Below, piece after piece: positions 19,052-27,078 of a stretch of 64,000 nt of DNA. Under the pieces are notes generated by a model, which had not been told where the DNA came from, made no database searches, and saw nothing but the letters and a program-made list of their open reading frames with translations. This DNA is from Streptomyces clavifer. GTDB taxonomy: Bacteria; Actinomycetota; Actinomycetes; Streptomycetales; Streptomycetaceae. Position numbers and translations under genes: made by a program. The number at the start of each line of letters is the position of its first letter. Within the stretch, counting starts at the first letter, position 1. Where the stretch lies: the NCBI GenBank assembly GCA_014651175.1, contig BMWJ01000013.1, forward strand, positions 124,001-188,000, read 5' to 3'.

Positions 19052-20184
19052 AAGCCCTGCACATCATCACCGGCCTCGGTGTCGGCGGCGCCGAGCAGCA
19101 ACTGCGCCTGCTGCTGCGTCATCTGCCGGTGCGCTGCGACGTCGTGACCCTCACCAACCCGGGAGCGGTCGCCGAAGGGCTGCGCGCCGACGGCATCCGG
19201 GTGCGGAACCTCGGGATGCGGGGCAACCGGGACCTCACCGCCGTGCCCAGGCTGGCCCGGCTCATCCGCCGGGGCGCGTACGACCTCGTGCACACGCATC
19301 TGTACCGGGCCTGCGTCTACGGGCGGATCGCGGCTCGGATCGCGGGGACCACCGCGGTGGCGACGGAGCATTCGCTGGGCCGTGCGGACATCGAGGGAAG
19401 GCCGCTCACCCGCGGCACCCGGGCCCTCTACCTGCGCACCGAGCGGATGGGAGCGGCGACGGTGGCCGTCTCCGGCACCGTCGCAGGCCGGCTGCGCGAC
19501 TGGGGTGTACCGGCTGCCCGCATCCACACCGTGGCCAACGGAATCGATGTGGCGGCCTTCCGCTACGACGGCGCCGGACGGCGGACCACCCGTGCCTCGC
19601 TCGGCGTCCCCCAGGACGCCTTCGTGGTGGGGGGCGTGGGCCGTCTCGTGCCCGGCAAACGCTTCGACCTGCTGATCCGTGCCGTCGCGGCCCTCCCCGG
19701 GGCCTGGCTCGTACTGGCAGGGGACGGGCCGGAGGCCGGTGCGCTGCGCGTCCTCGCCGCCCGGTCGGGGATCGCGGACCGCGTCCGGTTCCTCGGGGAG
19801 TGCGGGGCGGGCAACGCCTCCCCCGGCATTCCCGAGGCGCTGTGGGCCATGGACACCTTCGTCTCGGCGTCGCGTGAGGAGACCTTCGGCCTGGCCGTCG
19901 TCGAGGCACTGGCAGCCGGTCTGCCCGTCGTCCACGGGGCCTGTCCCGCCGTCGACGACCTGCCCGCCGACCGGGCTCCCGGCACCACCCGCATCTCCTC
20001 CCTCACCGATCCCGTCGGTGAGCTGACGACCGCGCTGCGCCACCGGATGGAGAGCGGCACCCGCAGACTGCCGCCCCCGCCGGCCGCGGACCACTACGAC
20101 ATCAGGCTCAGCAGCGAACGTCTCATGACCGTCTACGCACACGCCCTCGACACCGCCCCCCCGACCGAGAGAGCCCACTCATGA
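19048..20184 (+). CDS. Glycosyltransferase family 4
   Basis: A 378-residue GT-B glycosyltransferase, the second transferase of the operon. The start KALHIITGLGVGGAEQQL is the typical acceptor-site Gly-rich loop. GVGRLVPGKRFDLLI, LAGDGPEAGAL and SREETFGLAVVEALAAGLP form the nucleotide-sugar site with the conserved Glu. The ATG at 19048 overlaps the deacetylase stop and has GCGAGG upstream. With the initiating transferase and the first GT4, the operon supplies only three sugar-adding activities, so the repeat unit may be short. Sugar specificity is unknown. Confidence 0.9.
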   Translation: MKALHIITGLGVGGAEQQLRLLLRHLPVRCDVVTLTNPGAVAEGLRADGIRVRNLGMRGNRDLTAVPRLARLIRRGAYDLVHTHLYRACVYGRIAARIAGTTAVATEHSLGRADIEGRPLTRGTRALYLRTERMGAATVAVSGTVAGRLRDWGVPAARIHTVANGIDVAAFRYDGAGRRTTRASLGVPQDAFVVGGVGRLVPGKRFDLLIRAVAALPGAWLVLAGDGPEAGALRVLAARSGIADRVRFLGECGAGNASPGIPEALWAMDTFVSASREETFGLAVVEALAAGLPVVHGACPAVDDLPADRAPGTTRISSLTDPVGELTTALRHRMESGTRRLPPPPAADHYDIRLSSERLMTVYAHALDTAPPTERAHS

Positions 20185-20855
20185 CCGACTCGCCCGAGCC
20201 GAAACCGGCCGTCCCCGGACGGCTGCGCAGGCTCCGCCCCGCTTCCGTACGGCCCACTTGGTGGCCCCTGCCCGCCTGCGTCCTGCTCGGAGCGGCGTGC
20301 GGGCTGTCCTACGGGCTGCTCGCCCGGCCCGAGTACGCGTCCACCAGTTACGCCGTGGTGACCGCGGGCAAGGGCATCGACCCGGCCGCGGCGCTGGGTT
20401 ACGCACAGTCGTACGGCCGGCTGGCCACCAGCGACGCGACCCTCGGCTACGCCCGTGGCGCTGCCGGGGAGCCGGTCCGCGAACTGCGCACCCACGTACG
20501 GTCCGAGACCTCACCCGACTCACCGATGATCGCGATCACCGGTACGTCGGCCGACCCGCGCCGGGCGGCGGACATCGCCAACGCGGTGACCGAGGCAGTG
20601 GTCGTCAGCAGCGGGCACGTGGCCAAGGACACCGGGGTGAAGCTGATCAAGTTCTCGCACGCGGTGCGCCCGGTCGCGCCGGTGTCCCCCTCCGTACCCC
20701 TCGGCACGGCCGTCGGCGGGAGCGCCGGCGGCCTCGTCGGCGGCCTCGTCCTCCTCGTCCGGCCCCGTCCGGGGCGCCGGGGCGTCACCGCCCAGGTCCC
20801 GGGTCCGTCCCCGACGGCGGCCGCCCCGGCCGGGGAACGGGAGCTCGTACGATGA
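20181..20855 (+). CDS. Wzz-like chain-length/co-polymerase membrane protein
   Basis: A 224-residue protein with the two-membrane-segment layout of polysaccharide co-polymerases. A first hydrophobic segment at about 29-46 (WWPLPACVLLGAACGLSYGL) is followed by a short outside domain (YASTSYAVV, ITGTSADPRRAADIANAVTEAV) and a second segment at about 170-192. A basic, Pro-rich cytoplasmic tail follows. No Walker motif or tyrosine cluster is present, so there is no built-in BY-kinase. It probably controls chain length or assembles the export complex. It is coupled to both neighbours by four-base overlaps. Confidence 0.82.
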   Translation: MTDSPEPKPAVPGRLRRLRPASVRPTWWPLPACVLLGAACGLSYGLLARPEYASTSYAVVTAGKGIDPAAALGYAQSYGRLATSDATLGYARGAAGEPVRELRTHVRSETSPDSPMIAITGTSADPRRAADIANAVTEAVVVSSGHVAKDTGVKLIKFSHAVRPVAPVSPSVPLGTAVGGSAGGLVGGLVLLVRPRPGRRGVTAQVPGPSPTAAAPAGERELVR

Positions 20856-22018
20856 CCTCCGACCGCGACGGCCGACTCACCGTCACCCTCTGCCGGGACC
20901 TGCGGGAGTTCTCCGCGCTCGCTGCGGAATGGGACGCGCTGCACCGCCGTTGCCCGACCGCGACGCCGTTCCAGAGCCACGCGTGGCTCCATTCGTGGTG
21001 GCTGTCCTACGGAGTGCCCGGCCGGCTCCGGATCGTCCTGGCCCGGCGGGGCGAACGGCTGGTCGGTGCGGCTCCCCTGATGCTCGCGCACCGCCCGATG
21101 CCCCTCCTGGTACCGATGGGCGGTGCGATCTCCGACTTCTTCGACATCCTCGTCGACGGCGCGTGCACGCACGACGCGGTCGCGGCCCTGGAGCGTGGGC
21201 TGGACCGGGCCGCCGTGCACACGGTGATCGATCTGCGGGAGGTGCGGCCGGACGCCTCGGCCCAGCTGCTGTTCGCGCTCTGGCCGGGCGCGCGGAGCAG
21301 GCTCACCGATTCGACCTGCATGGAGCTGCCCGCCCTGCCGATCACCGCACTCATCGAGCGGATGCCGGGCGCACGTGGCCAACGGGTCCGCGCCAAGCTG
21401 CGCAAGACCGACGCCGCGGGTATCGAGTGCCGTGCGGTGACCGGGCACCGGGTGGCGGCCGCGGTCGACACCCTGCTGCGCCTGCACGCGCTCCAGTGGC
21501 GCGGCCGCGGGGTCAACGCCGAACACCTGCGCCCCCGATTCCGCGCCCACCTGGTGCGCTCCACCCGTCGGATGGTGCGCGACGGCGAGGCGTCGCTCCG
21601 CGAGTTCCTGCTCGACGGCGAAGTGGTGGCCGCCGATCTGTCGCTCCGGTCGGCGCTGCTGACCGGCGGATACCTCTACGGCGCCGATCCCCGGCTCAGG
21701 GAGAGGAAGGTGGACGTGTCCTCGATGCTGTTGCGTGAAGTGGCGGAGCAGGCGGCGGGCACCGGATCCAGTGCGCTGAGCCTGCTCCGCGGCTCGGAGC
21801 CGTACAAGAACCACTGGGCTCCGGTGGCGGTCGTCAATCAGCGCCTGCTGCTGGCCCGTTCGGTCCTGGAGCCGCTGCTGAGGCTCCGTGAGTCGCAGGT
21901 GGTGGTGCGGGACCGGGCCGCCGAGACGGTGAAGACCCGATTTCCCGCCGCGCGCGACTGGCGCGGCCGGCTCAGCGGCCTCCCGTCCTCGGGGCTGCTG
22001 GCGATGGGCCGCAACTGA
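20852..22018 (+). CDS. GNAT-fold acetyltransferase, CelD/BcsL-like (FemAB-type)
   Basis: A 388-residue protein of the GNAT group often annotated as acetyltransferase involved in cellulose biosynthesis (CelD/BcsL). The N-half has PTATPFQSHAWLHSWWLSYG (near 35-55) and the second GNAT domain has the substrate stretch LRKTDAAGIECRAV, LHALQWRGRGVN, GGYLYGADP and LLRGSEPYKNHWAP, typical of the family. It is probably cytoplasmic and acylates a sugar or other precursor of the polymer. As the last gene of the coupled operon (ATGA overlap), it ends 111 bases before the chaplin. No strong terminator follows. Confidence 0.85.
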   Translation: MTSDRDGRLTVTLCRDLREFSALAAEWDALHRRCPTATPFQSHAWLHSWWLSYGVPGRLRIVLARRGERLVGAAPLMLAHRPMPLLVPMGGAISDFFDILVDGACTHDAVAALERGLDRAAVHTVIDLREVRPDASAQLLFALWPGARSRLTDSTCMELPALPITALIERMPGARGQRVRAKLRKTDAAGIECRAVTGHRVAAAVDTLLRLHALQWRGRGVNAEHLRPRFRAHLVRSTRRMVRDGEASLREFLLDGEVVAADLSLRSALLTGGYLYGADPRLRERKVDVSSMLLREVAEQAAGTGSSALSLLRGSEPYKNHWAPVAVVNQRLLLARSVLEPLLRLRESQVVVRDRAAETVKTRFPAARDWRGRLSGLPSSGLLAMGRN

Positions 22019-22045
22019 CGAAGAATTACGACTTTTAAGCCGGTC

Positions 22046-22073
22046 CGTTACCGTCTGTCGATTTCCGCGTTGT
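22046..22073 (+). promoter_or_regulatory. Candidate sigma-BldN promoter of the chaplin gene
   Basis: CGTTAC (22046-22051), 16 bases, CGTTGT (22068-22073). The reported BldN consensus is CGTAAC-N16-CGTTGA, so this matches five of six bases in each half with exact spacing. Transcription would start near 22080, about 50 bases before the chaplin ATG. Chaplin genes are established BldN targets in Streptomyces. Confidence 0.7.
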
Positions 22074-22129
22074 CAGAGCACGTCGGCCGCACGATCTGCA
22101 GCCGGTTTCAAACCTCCCAAGGAGAACTG

Positions 22130-22405
22130 ATGTCGCGTATCTCGAAGGTGGCCGCCGTCATGGCAGGTACCGGTGCCCTGATCGCCGGCGGTGCCGGCCT
22201 GGCTACCGCCGACTCCGGAGCCGAGGCCCTCGCGGCCCACTCCCCCGGTGTCGCATCGGGCAACGTCGTGCAGGTGCCCGTCCACATCCCGGTCAACGTC
22301 TGCGGCAACACCGTGAACGTCATCGCCCTGCTGAACCCGGCCTTCGGCAACTTCTGCGCGAACGTGACGGACGGCCACCACGAGGAGGGTGGCCACGGCC
22401 ACTGA
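22130..22405 (+). CDS. Short chaplin, secreted amyloid surface protein
   Basis: A 91-residue preprotein. Residues 1-28 form a Sec signal peptide (SRISKVAAVMAGTGALIAGGAGLATA). The mature part carries one chaplin domain from GVASGNVVQVPVHIPVN to GNFCAN, with the two conserved Cys residues in VCGNTVNVIALLNPAFGNFC, followed by an unusual His/Gly/Glu-rich tail (DGHHEEGGHGH). With no sortase signal it is a short chaplin, which assembles into amyloid at the hyphal surface and lowers surface tension. The ATG at 22130 follows AAGGAGAA. Its position beside melC2 resembles the known chpG-melC neighbourhood of S. coelicolor, but I leave the symbol open. It is likely driven by BldN. Confidence 0.92.
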   Translation: MSRISKVAAVMAGTGALIAGGAGLATADSGAEALAAHSPGVASGNVVQVPVHIPVNVCGNTVNVIALLNPAFGNFCANVTDGHHEEGGHGH

Positions 22406-22424
22406 TCTCGTAGGCGTCCGGCCC

Positions 22425-22462
22425 GGGCCTCCCCTCCTCGCTCCCGCGAAGAGGGGAGGCCC
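22425..22462. terminator. Terminator between chaplin and tyrosinase genes
   Basis: A 17-base-pair stem with one mismatch (22425-22441 with 22446-22462) and loop TCCC lies between convergent genes. A second small hairpin with CCCGCC/GGGCGG arms follows. Confidence 0.8.
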
Positions 22463-22492
22463 GCCCGCTTCCCGGGCGGGCCCGCCTCCGGC

Positions 22493-23353
22493 TCAGACGT
22501 ACTCGTAGACGCCGGTGTGGTCCAGGAGTTGCGAGGGCGTCTCGTCCCATGGGGGCAGTGGCGCGTCCCCGGCGAATACGTGGTCGCGCTGCGGGTCGTC
22601 GTCGGGAAGCCTGCTGCCCGGCTGGTAGCCGGACCGAGGGTGCGCCGACTGCCAGCGCGCCCAGAGCAGATCCATGTAGGCGTGGTGCAGCCAGAAGACC
22701 GGGTCGTCGGGCGAGCCCGCGCCGGCCATCGAACCGCCGATCCAGAGGTGCACCTGGTTGTGGTTGGCGACCCTGCGGGTCCCGCTGATGCCCCAGCCCT
22801 CGATCCTGTTCCGGAAGCCGGTGGTGCTGAGGCTGTTCCAGGGCGCGGCATCGTAGACCGGGTCGCCCATGGCGCGGTCCACGTCCGCCGCGGTGGGCAG
22901 GTCGACCGGTGCGGACGGCCGGCCGAAGTTCCGGGTCAGGAACCGGCCGTCGGTGGCTCCCCCGCTGACGCGCCAGTTGCCCTGCCGGTAGGCGAACGGC
23001 CCCGTCATGACCTGGCGGTCGCCGGACCTGCCGTTGCCTCCGAGGAAGTCCTCCGCCCAGAGGGACGCCGCCGGGGTGTTGTCCCGTGTCCAGTCCCAGT
23101 ACGGGATCGACACCGTGGGGTCGACGGCCTGCAGCGCCTCCTCGAACTCCAGCAGGTACCTGCGGTGCCACGGGAAGAAGGACGGTGACATGTGTGCGGC
23201 CCGCGGCCGGCCTTCGGCATCGGTGACGTAGTACTGCCGGTGCATCGTGACGAACTCGTCGTAGCGTCCGGAGCGTTTGAGCTCCAGGATCGCGTCGACC
23301 AGGCGCTTCTTCTCCGTGCGTGTGAGGTTGCGCTGATCCTTGCGGCTGTACAC
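22493..23353 (-). CDS. melC2: Tyrosinase (melanin-forming copper monooxygenase)
   Basis: A 286-residue type-3 copper enzyme that hydroxylates monophenols and oxidises o-diphenols to quinones, leading to melanin. The CuA ligands are His38, His54 and His63 (MHRQYYV, AAHMSPSF, FFPWHRRYL), the same numbering as the structurally known streptomycete tyrosinase. CuB ligands lie in NHNQVHLWIGG and the DPVFWLHHAYMDLLW region. It lacks a signal peptide and is exported with its partner MelC1, encoded 18 bases upstream. It is about ten residues longer than the usual 273-275. Confidence 0.95.
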   Translation of the reverse strand: MYSRKDQRNLTRTEKKRLVDAILELKRSGRYDEFVTMHRQYYVTDAEGRPRAAHMSPSFFPWHRRYLLEFEEALQAVDPTVSIPYWDWTRDNTPAASLWAEDFLGGNGRSGDRQVMTGPFAYRQGNWRVSGGATDGRFLTRNFGRPSAPVDLPTAADVDRAMGDPVYDAAPWNSLSTTGFRNRIEGWGISGTRRVANHNQVHLWIGGSMAGAGSPDDPVFWLHHAYMDLLWARWQSAHPRSGYQPGSRLPDDDPQRDHVFAGDAPLPPWDETPSQLLDHTGVYEYV

Positions 23354-23371
23354 CCGTGCTGTCCTTTGGGT

Positions 23372-23842
23372 TCAGTTGGTGTGCGGGGAGGCTGTGGAGA
23401 GCTGGGAGGTGCCGATCTCGTCGACGGCCGCGCGGGCCGTCGCCAGCAGCGTCGGGAACGACTCGTAGTGGTTCACCGTGCTGAGGTAGCTGCCGTCGGC
23501 GCGTCTCATCACGTGCAGGGGTCTGCCGTCGACGCGGACCTCGACGTCCGGCACGCCGGCCACGGATGCCGCCTCACCGGCACGTGACTGCCCGCCGGCG
23601 GGCACCATGACCGTGGCCGTGCCGCGGATCTCCCGGCCGCGGTACCTCTCCCAGAACCGCTCGGGCTCCGGTGCGCCGCGCTCCTCGGGCGCTCCGGCCC
23701 CCGGGCCTCGGAGGAGGACCGGGGCGAGCGCGCCGCCGGTACCGGCGATCACCGTCGCGGTGAATGCGGTGCGCAGCACCGCGCGGCGTACCGGTCCGCG
23801 GCCTCCCGCTGCTTCCCCGCTCGCAGCTGCGGTCGGGTCCAT
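23372..23842 (-). CDS. melC1: Tyrosinase copper chaperone/secretion cofactor MelC1
   Basis: A 156-residue caddie protein that binds apo-tyrosinase, loads copper and carries it out through the Tat route. A twin-arginine signal ([20 protein letters not shown]) lies near residues 20-40. The mature domain has [35 protein letters not shown] and [20 protein letters not shown], conserved in MelC1. The ATG at 23842 gives MDPTAAAS; longer frames upstream are not supported. It precedes melC2 with an 18-base gap, forming the classic mel operon. Confidence 0.92.
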   Translation of the reverse strand: MDPTAAASGEAAGGRGPVRRAVLRTAFTATVIAGTGGALAPVLLRGPGAGAPEERGAPEPERFWERYRGREIRGTATVMVPAGGQSRAGEAASVAGVPDVEVRVDGRPLHVMRRADGSYLSTVNHYESFPTLLATARAAVDEIGTSQLSTASPHTN

Positions 23843-24035
23843 GGGGTGTACCTGCCTCTCGTTCGCTCTTCCGAGGCGTCTTCGCTCTCGAAGTAGGCAA
23901 CGAGATGGCCCACGAACGGTTCTCGTCAGGCACCCATCAGGCGGCCGTGGGAATTCTCGGGGCCCCCCGGCCGCGTCGGCCGCGCAGCGGCACACGGCGG
24001 GCCAGCATGGCCGTCCGAACTCCCGGAGGTTGTGC

Positions 24036-25325
24036 ATGAACGCGCCGACGCAGGTTTCCACGGACCGCGGACGAGGGACGGCGGACGCCGATCTGGCCGA
24101 CCCGTCGTTCTGGCGGCTGCCCAGGACCGAGCGGCTGGACGCGTTCGCCCGGCTGCGGGAGCTCGGCCCACCGGTCCGTTTCACCCCGCGTACGGGCTCA
24201 CGCACGCCGTTCTACGCACTGGTGCGGTACGAGGACGTGAAGGCGGCGAGCCGGCAGCCGCAGGTCTTCGCCAGTGCGCCCGGGGTCACCACCCCGGAGC
24301 CGGCCCGCTGGGCAAAGGCGCTGTTCGGCAATTCCATGGTGAACATGGACGGCGCCGAGCACGCCGGCCTGCGCAGGACCATCTCCCGCGCCTTCACCCC
24401 GCGGCTGCTCGCCACCGCCGAGGAGAACATCGACGGGATCGCCCGGCGGCTGGTGGACGAGTTGGCCTCCGGACGCTCCGGCGACTTCATGCGGTCGGCT
24501 CCCGCCCGTATGCCCTTCGAGGTCATCTGCGACCTGATGGGCATTCCCCGCCGCCACCGTGCCGAGATCGCCGCGCAGATCGACCACGCGTCGGAGTACG
24601 TCGGGGTCCAGCGCCGGGGGCGGGCGCGGCTGCGGGTACCCGGACGTGGTCTGCGCTCCCTGGCCGGCCTGCAGATCGTGATGGCGCGGGTGGCCCGGGA
24701 GCGTCGCCGCCGTCCGGAGGAGGACCTGATCTCGGCACTGGTGCGTGCGGACGTCGAGGGGCAGGCACTGTCCTCCCGGCAGCTCGGCGCGTTCTTCTCG
24801 CTGCTGCTCGTGGCGGGTGTGGAGACCACCCGCAACGCGATCGCCCACGGGATGGTCCTGCTGTCCGCCCACCCGGAGCAGCGCGCCCTCCTGGAATCCG
24901 ACTTCGACCGGTACGCCGACGGCGCGGTGGACGAGATCGTCCGCCACTCGACACCGATCATCCAGTTCCGCCGGACGGTCGCCGCCGAGTACGCGCTCGG
25001 CGGCCGCGTCTTCCTCCCCGGCGAGAAGGTGATGCTTCTCTATGCCTCGGCGAACCGGGACGCGTCGGTCTTCGCCGGCCCCGACACCTTCGACATCACC
25101 CGGTCGCCCAATCCCCACCTGGGGTACGGCGGGGGCGGTCCCCATCACTGTCTGGGCGCGCACCTGGCCCGACTGGAGATGAAAGCACTCTTCCGGGAAC
25201 TCCTCACCCGCCCCGAGCGCGTGCGAGCGGTGGGGGAACCGGAGCTGGTCGACTCGAATTTCGACAACCGGGTCCGCTCCCTTCCCTTCACCTTCGGCGG
25301 AATTCACCCGAACGGCCCGGCCTGA
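24036..25325 (+). CDS. Cytochrome P450
   Basis: A 429-residue soluble bacterial P450. The I-helix motif is [10 protein letters not shown] (acid plus Thr), the K-helix ExxR lies in DEIVRHSTP, and the heme-Cys loop is [17 protein letters not shown], with the proximal Cys near residue 372. The ATG at 24036 follows GGAGG. A short Arg-rich stretch ([17 protein letters not shown]) in the middle is unusual. Transcribed divergently from melC1 across a 193-base shared promoter region. No ferredoxin gene is adjacent. The substrate is unknown; possible roles include tailoring of a pigment or steroid-like compound. Confidence 0.92.
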   Translation: MNAPTQVSTDRGRGTADADLADPSFWRLPRTERLDAFARLRELGPPVRFTPRTGSRTPFYALVRYEDVKAASRQPQVFASAPGVTTPEPARWAKALFGNSMVNMDGAEHAGLRRTISRAFTPRLLATAEENIDGIARRLVDELASGRSGDFMRSAPARMPFEVICDLMGIPRRHRAEIAAQIDHASEYVGVQRRGRARLRVPGRGLRSLAGLQIVMARVARERRRRPEEDLISALVRADVEGQALSSRQLGAFFSLLLVAGVETTRNAIAHGMVLLSAHPEQRALLESDFDRYADGAVDEIVRHSTPIIQFRRTVAAEYALGGRVFLPGEKVMLLYASANRDASVFAGPDTFDITRSPNPHLGYGGGGPHHCLGAHLARLEMKALFRELLTRPERVRAVGEPELVDSNFDNRVRSLPFTFGGIHPNGPA

Positions 25326-25436
25326 ATCCCCGGCCGTCGCGAATGGTCTATTCACGGACGGTCGCAGAGCCCGTTGTTGAACATTTCTCTTTATGGTCGA
25401 CAGGGTCGGAGGTACGCCACAACCCATGGAGGATCC

Positions 25437-26624
25437 GTGCCCGCACAGCGCCGCCTCGTCAACTTCGGAATCGGTACGGCTGTGCTCGGCCTCCTCGTCG
25501 GCGGTGCGGTCGTCGCGGACCGGGGCGCCCCGGACTCCATGGCCGGCAAGGGCGTCTCACCGGCTCCTGGGGGCCCGGAGATCTCGACCGCCGTCGGCGC
25601 CTACCTGGACTACGGGCCGAAGGGCGTTCAGCGGATGGCGGAGCTGTCGCGTTGGCTGGGCGGGACGGAGATGCGGGTCGGGCACAGCTATCTGCCCGGC
25701 GACCTGTGGGTCAACATCGAGGGCAGTCCCGGATTCCTCGGCTCGTGGGCGGCCTGGCGGCGGGCTTCGGAGGACCGGCTGTTCGTGCTCAACACGCCGA
25801 TGCTGGAACGCAACGAGGCACGCGTCCCCGACCACGAGGTGCGCGGGCTGCTGCGGGCGGGGGCCGACGGGGAGTTCGACGAGCACTTCCGCAGGCTCGC
25901 GGACCGGCTGGTCGTGCTGGGCGTCCCGGACACGGTGATCGTGCTCGGCTGGGAGATGAACGGGACCACGTACACCCACCGCTGCGGTCCCGATCCCACC
26001 GCGTGGAAGGCGTACTGGAGGCGCATCGTCACCACGATGCGGTCGGTGCCCGGTCAGGAGTTCCGCTTCGACTTCGCTCCGAACCGGGGACGGGACGCCG
26101 TTCCCTGGACCGAGTGCTATCCCGGCGACGACGTCGTGGACATCATCGGCATGGACTCGTACGACCAGCCTCCCGCCCGTACGTTCGACGATCAGGTGAA
26201 TGAGCCCTACGGCCTGCAGAAGCAGGTCGACTTCGCCGCGGAGCACGGCAAGCCGATCTCGTTCCCCGAGTGGGGGCTGTTCCGCAACGGCGACAATCCC
26301 GAGTACATGCGCCGCATGCTGGAGTGGATCGAACAGCACGAGCCGGTGTACCAGACGATCACGGACTACTGCCCGCACGGCGTGTGGCAGTGCGCCGACA
26401 ACCCCGAGTCCTCCCGGGTGTACCGCGACATGCTGACCCGGCAGCCGGGTGCCGGGGACCCCGTCCTGCCGGCACCCGTGCCGATCGAGCCCCCGAAGCC
26501 GGAGAAGCCCGCACCCGTCGTGCCCGAGCCGGACCCGAACAGGCGCGAGTGGTGCATCGGGGTTCCGTTGAGCGACTGGTTCGGCCAGTGGGTGCCTGAC
26601 CAGGAAGTCTGTCTGCCCGGTTGA
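25437..26624 (+). CDS. Secreted glycoside hydrolase family 26 (mannanase-like)
   Basis: A 395-residue exported protein. Residues 1-32 are a signal peptide or N-terminal anchor (NFGIGTAVLGLLVGGAVVA). The catalytic domain (about 45-320) shows the GH26 acid/base Glu in VLGWEMNGTTY and the nucleophile Glu in ISFPEWGLF, with FRFDFAPNRG between them. A Pro-rich linker (PVPIEPPKPEKPAPVVPEP) leads to a 25-residue tail with two Cys (EWCIGV and EVCLPG). The GTG at 25437 follows GGAGG. GH26 enzymes cleave beta-1,4-mannan or related beta-glucans. Here it might trim the polymer made by the adjacent cluster, which is speculative. Confidence 0.87.
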   Translation: MPAQRRLVNFGIGTAVLGLLVGGAVVADRGAPDSMAGKGVSPAPGGPEISTAVGAYLDYGPKGVQRMAELSRWLGGTEMRVGHSYLPGDLWVNIEGSPGFLGSWAAWRRASEDRLFVLNTPMLERNEARVPDHEVRGLLRAGADGEFDEHFRRLADRLVVLGVPDTVIVLGWEMNGTTYTHRCGPDPTAWKAYWRRIVTTMRSVPGQEFRFDFAPNRGRDAVPWTECYPGDDVVDIIGMDSYDQPPARTFDDQVNEPYGLQKQVDFAAEHGKPISFPEWGLFRNGDNPEYMRRMLEWIEQHEPVYQTITDYCPHGVWQCADNPESSRVYRDMLTRQPGAGDPVLPAPVPIEPPKPEKPAPVVPEPDPNRREWCIGVPLSDWFGQWVPDQEVCLPG

Positions 26625-26644
26625 GGCGCCGCTCGCCGACTCGC

Positions 26645-26678
26645 GGCCGCTGCCCCTGCCGGCTCCCGGGCAGCGGCC
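26645..26678. terminator. Terminator hairpin after the GH26 gene
   Basis: A perfect 11-base-pair stem (26645-26655 with 26668-26678) with a 12-base loop lies 20 bases past the stop. Confidence 0.75.
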
Positions 26679-27078
26679 CCCATGGCGTGGGCGGGGTGCC
26701 CGCGGGGCTGGGCCCGCTCGCCCTGCTCGGACGATTCGTCGAAAGCGCCTCCACTCCGGCGGCTTCGTCCCCGTCACGCCCCGGGGACCGGCCACCCGGC
26801 TTCGGGTGACGCGGGGAGGTGGAGTGCCGGCGGTTCCGCCCATCCGATGCGCCGCGCCGCTTCCCCGATCACGCGCGTGGTGCCGATACTGGTGTCCGCA
26901 CCGACGCCGACCGGAGGGGGCACTCCTGGCGGAGAGCCGGGGTCGGTGGGCGCCGGCCCGGCGTCACCCCCCGCCCGGTCCGCCGCCGCCCACCACCGGG
27001 GAACGCAATCCCACCCACACCCGCCGACCCGGCAGCACCCTGCACCGGGCACGGCGGGTACGTACGGAGGAGTTACCG
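26679..27078. other. Non-coding region before dhaK
   Basis: About 400 bases between the GH26 terminator and dhaK hold no supported gene. CGATACT near 26885 could be a -10. The last 15 bases contain GGAGGAG, the dhaK ribosome-binding site. Confidence 0.4.
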
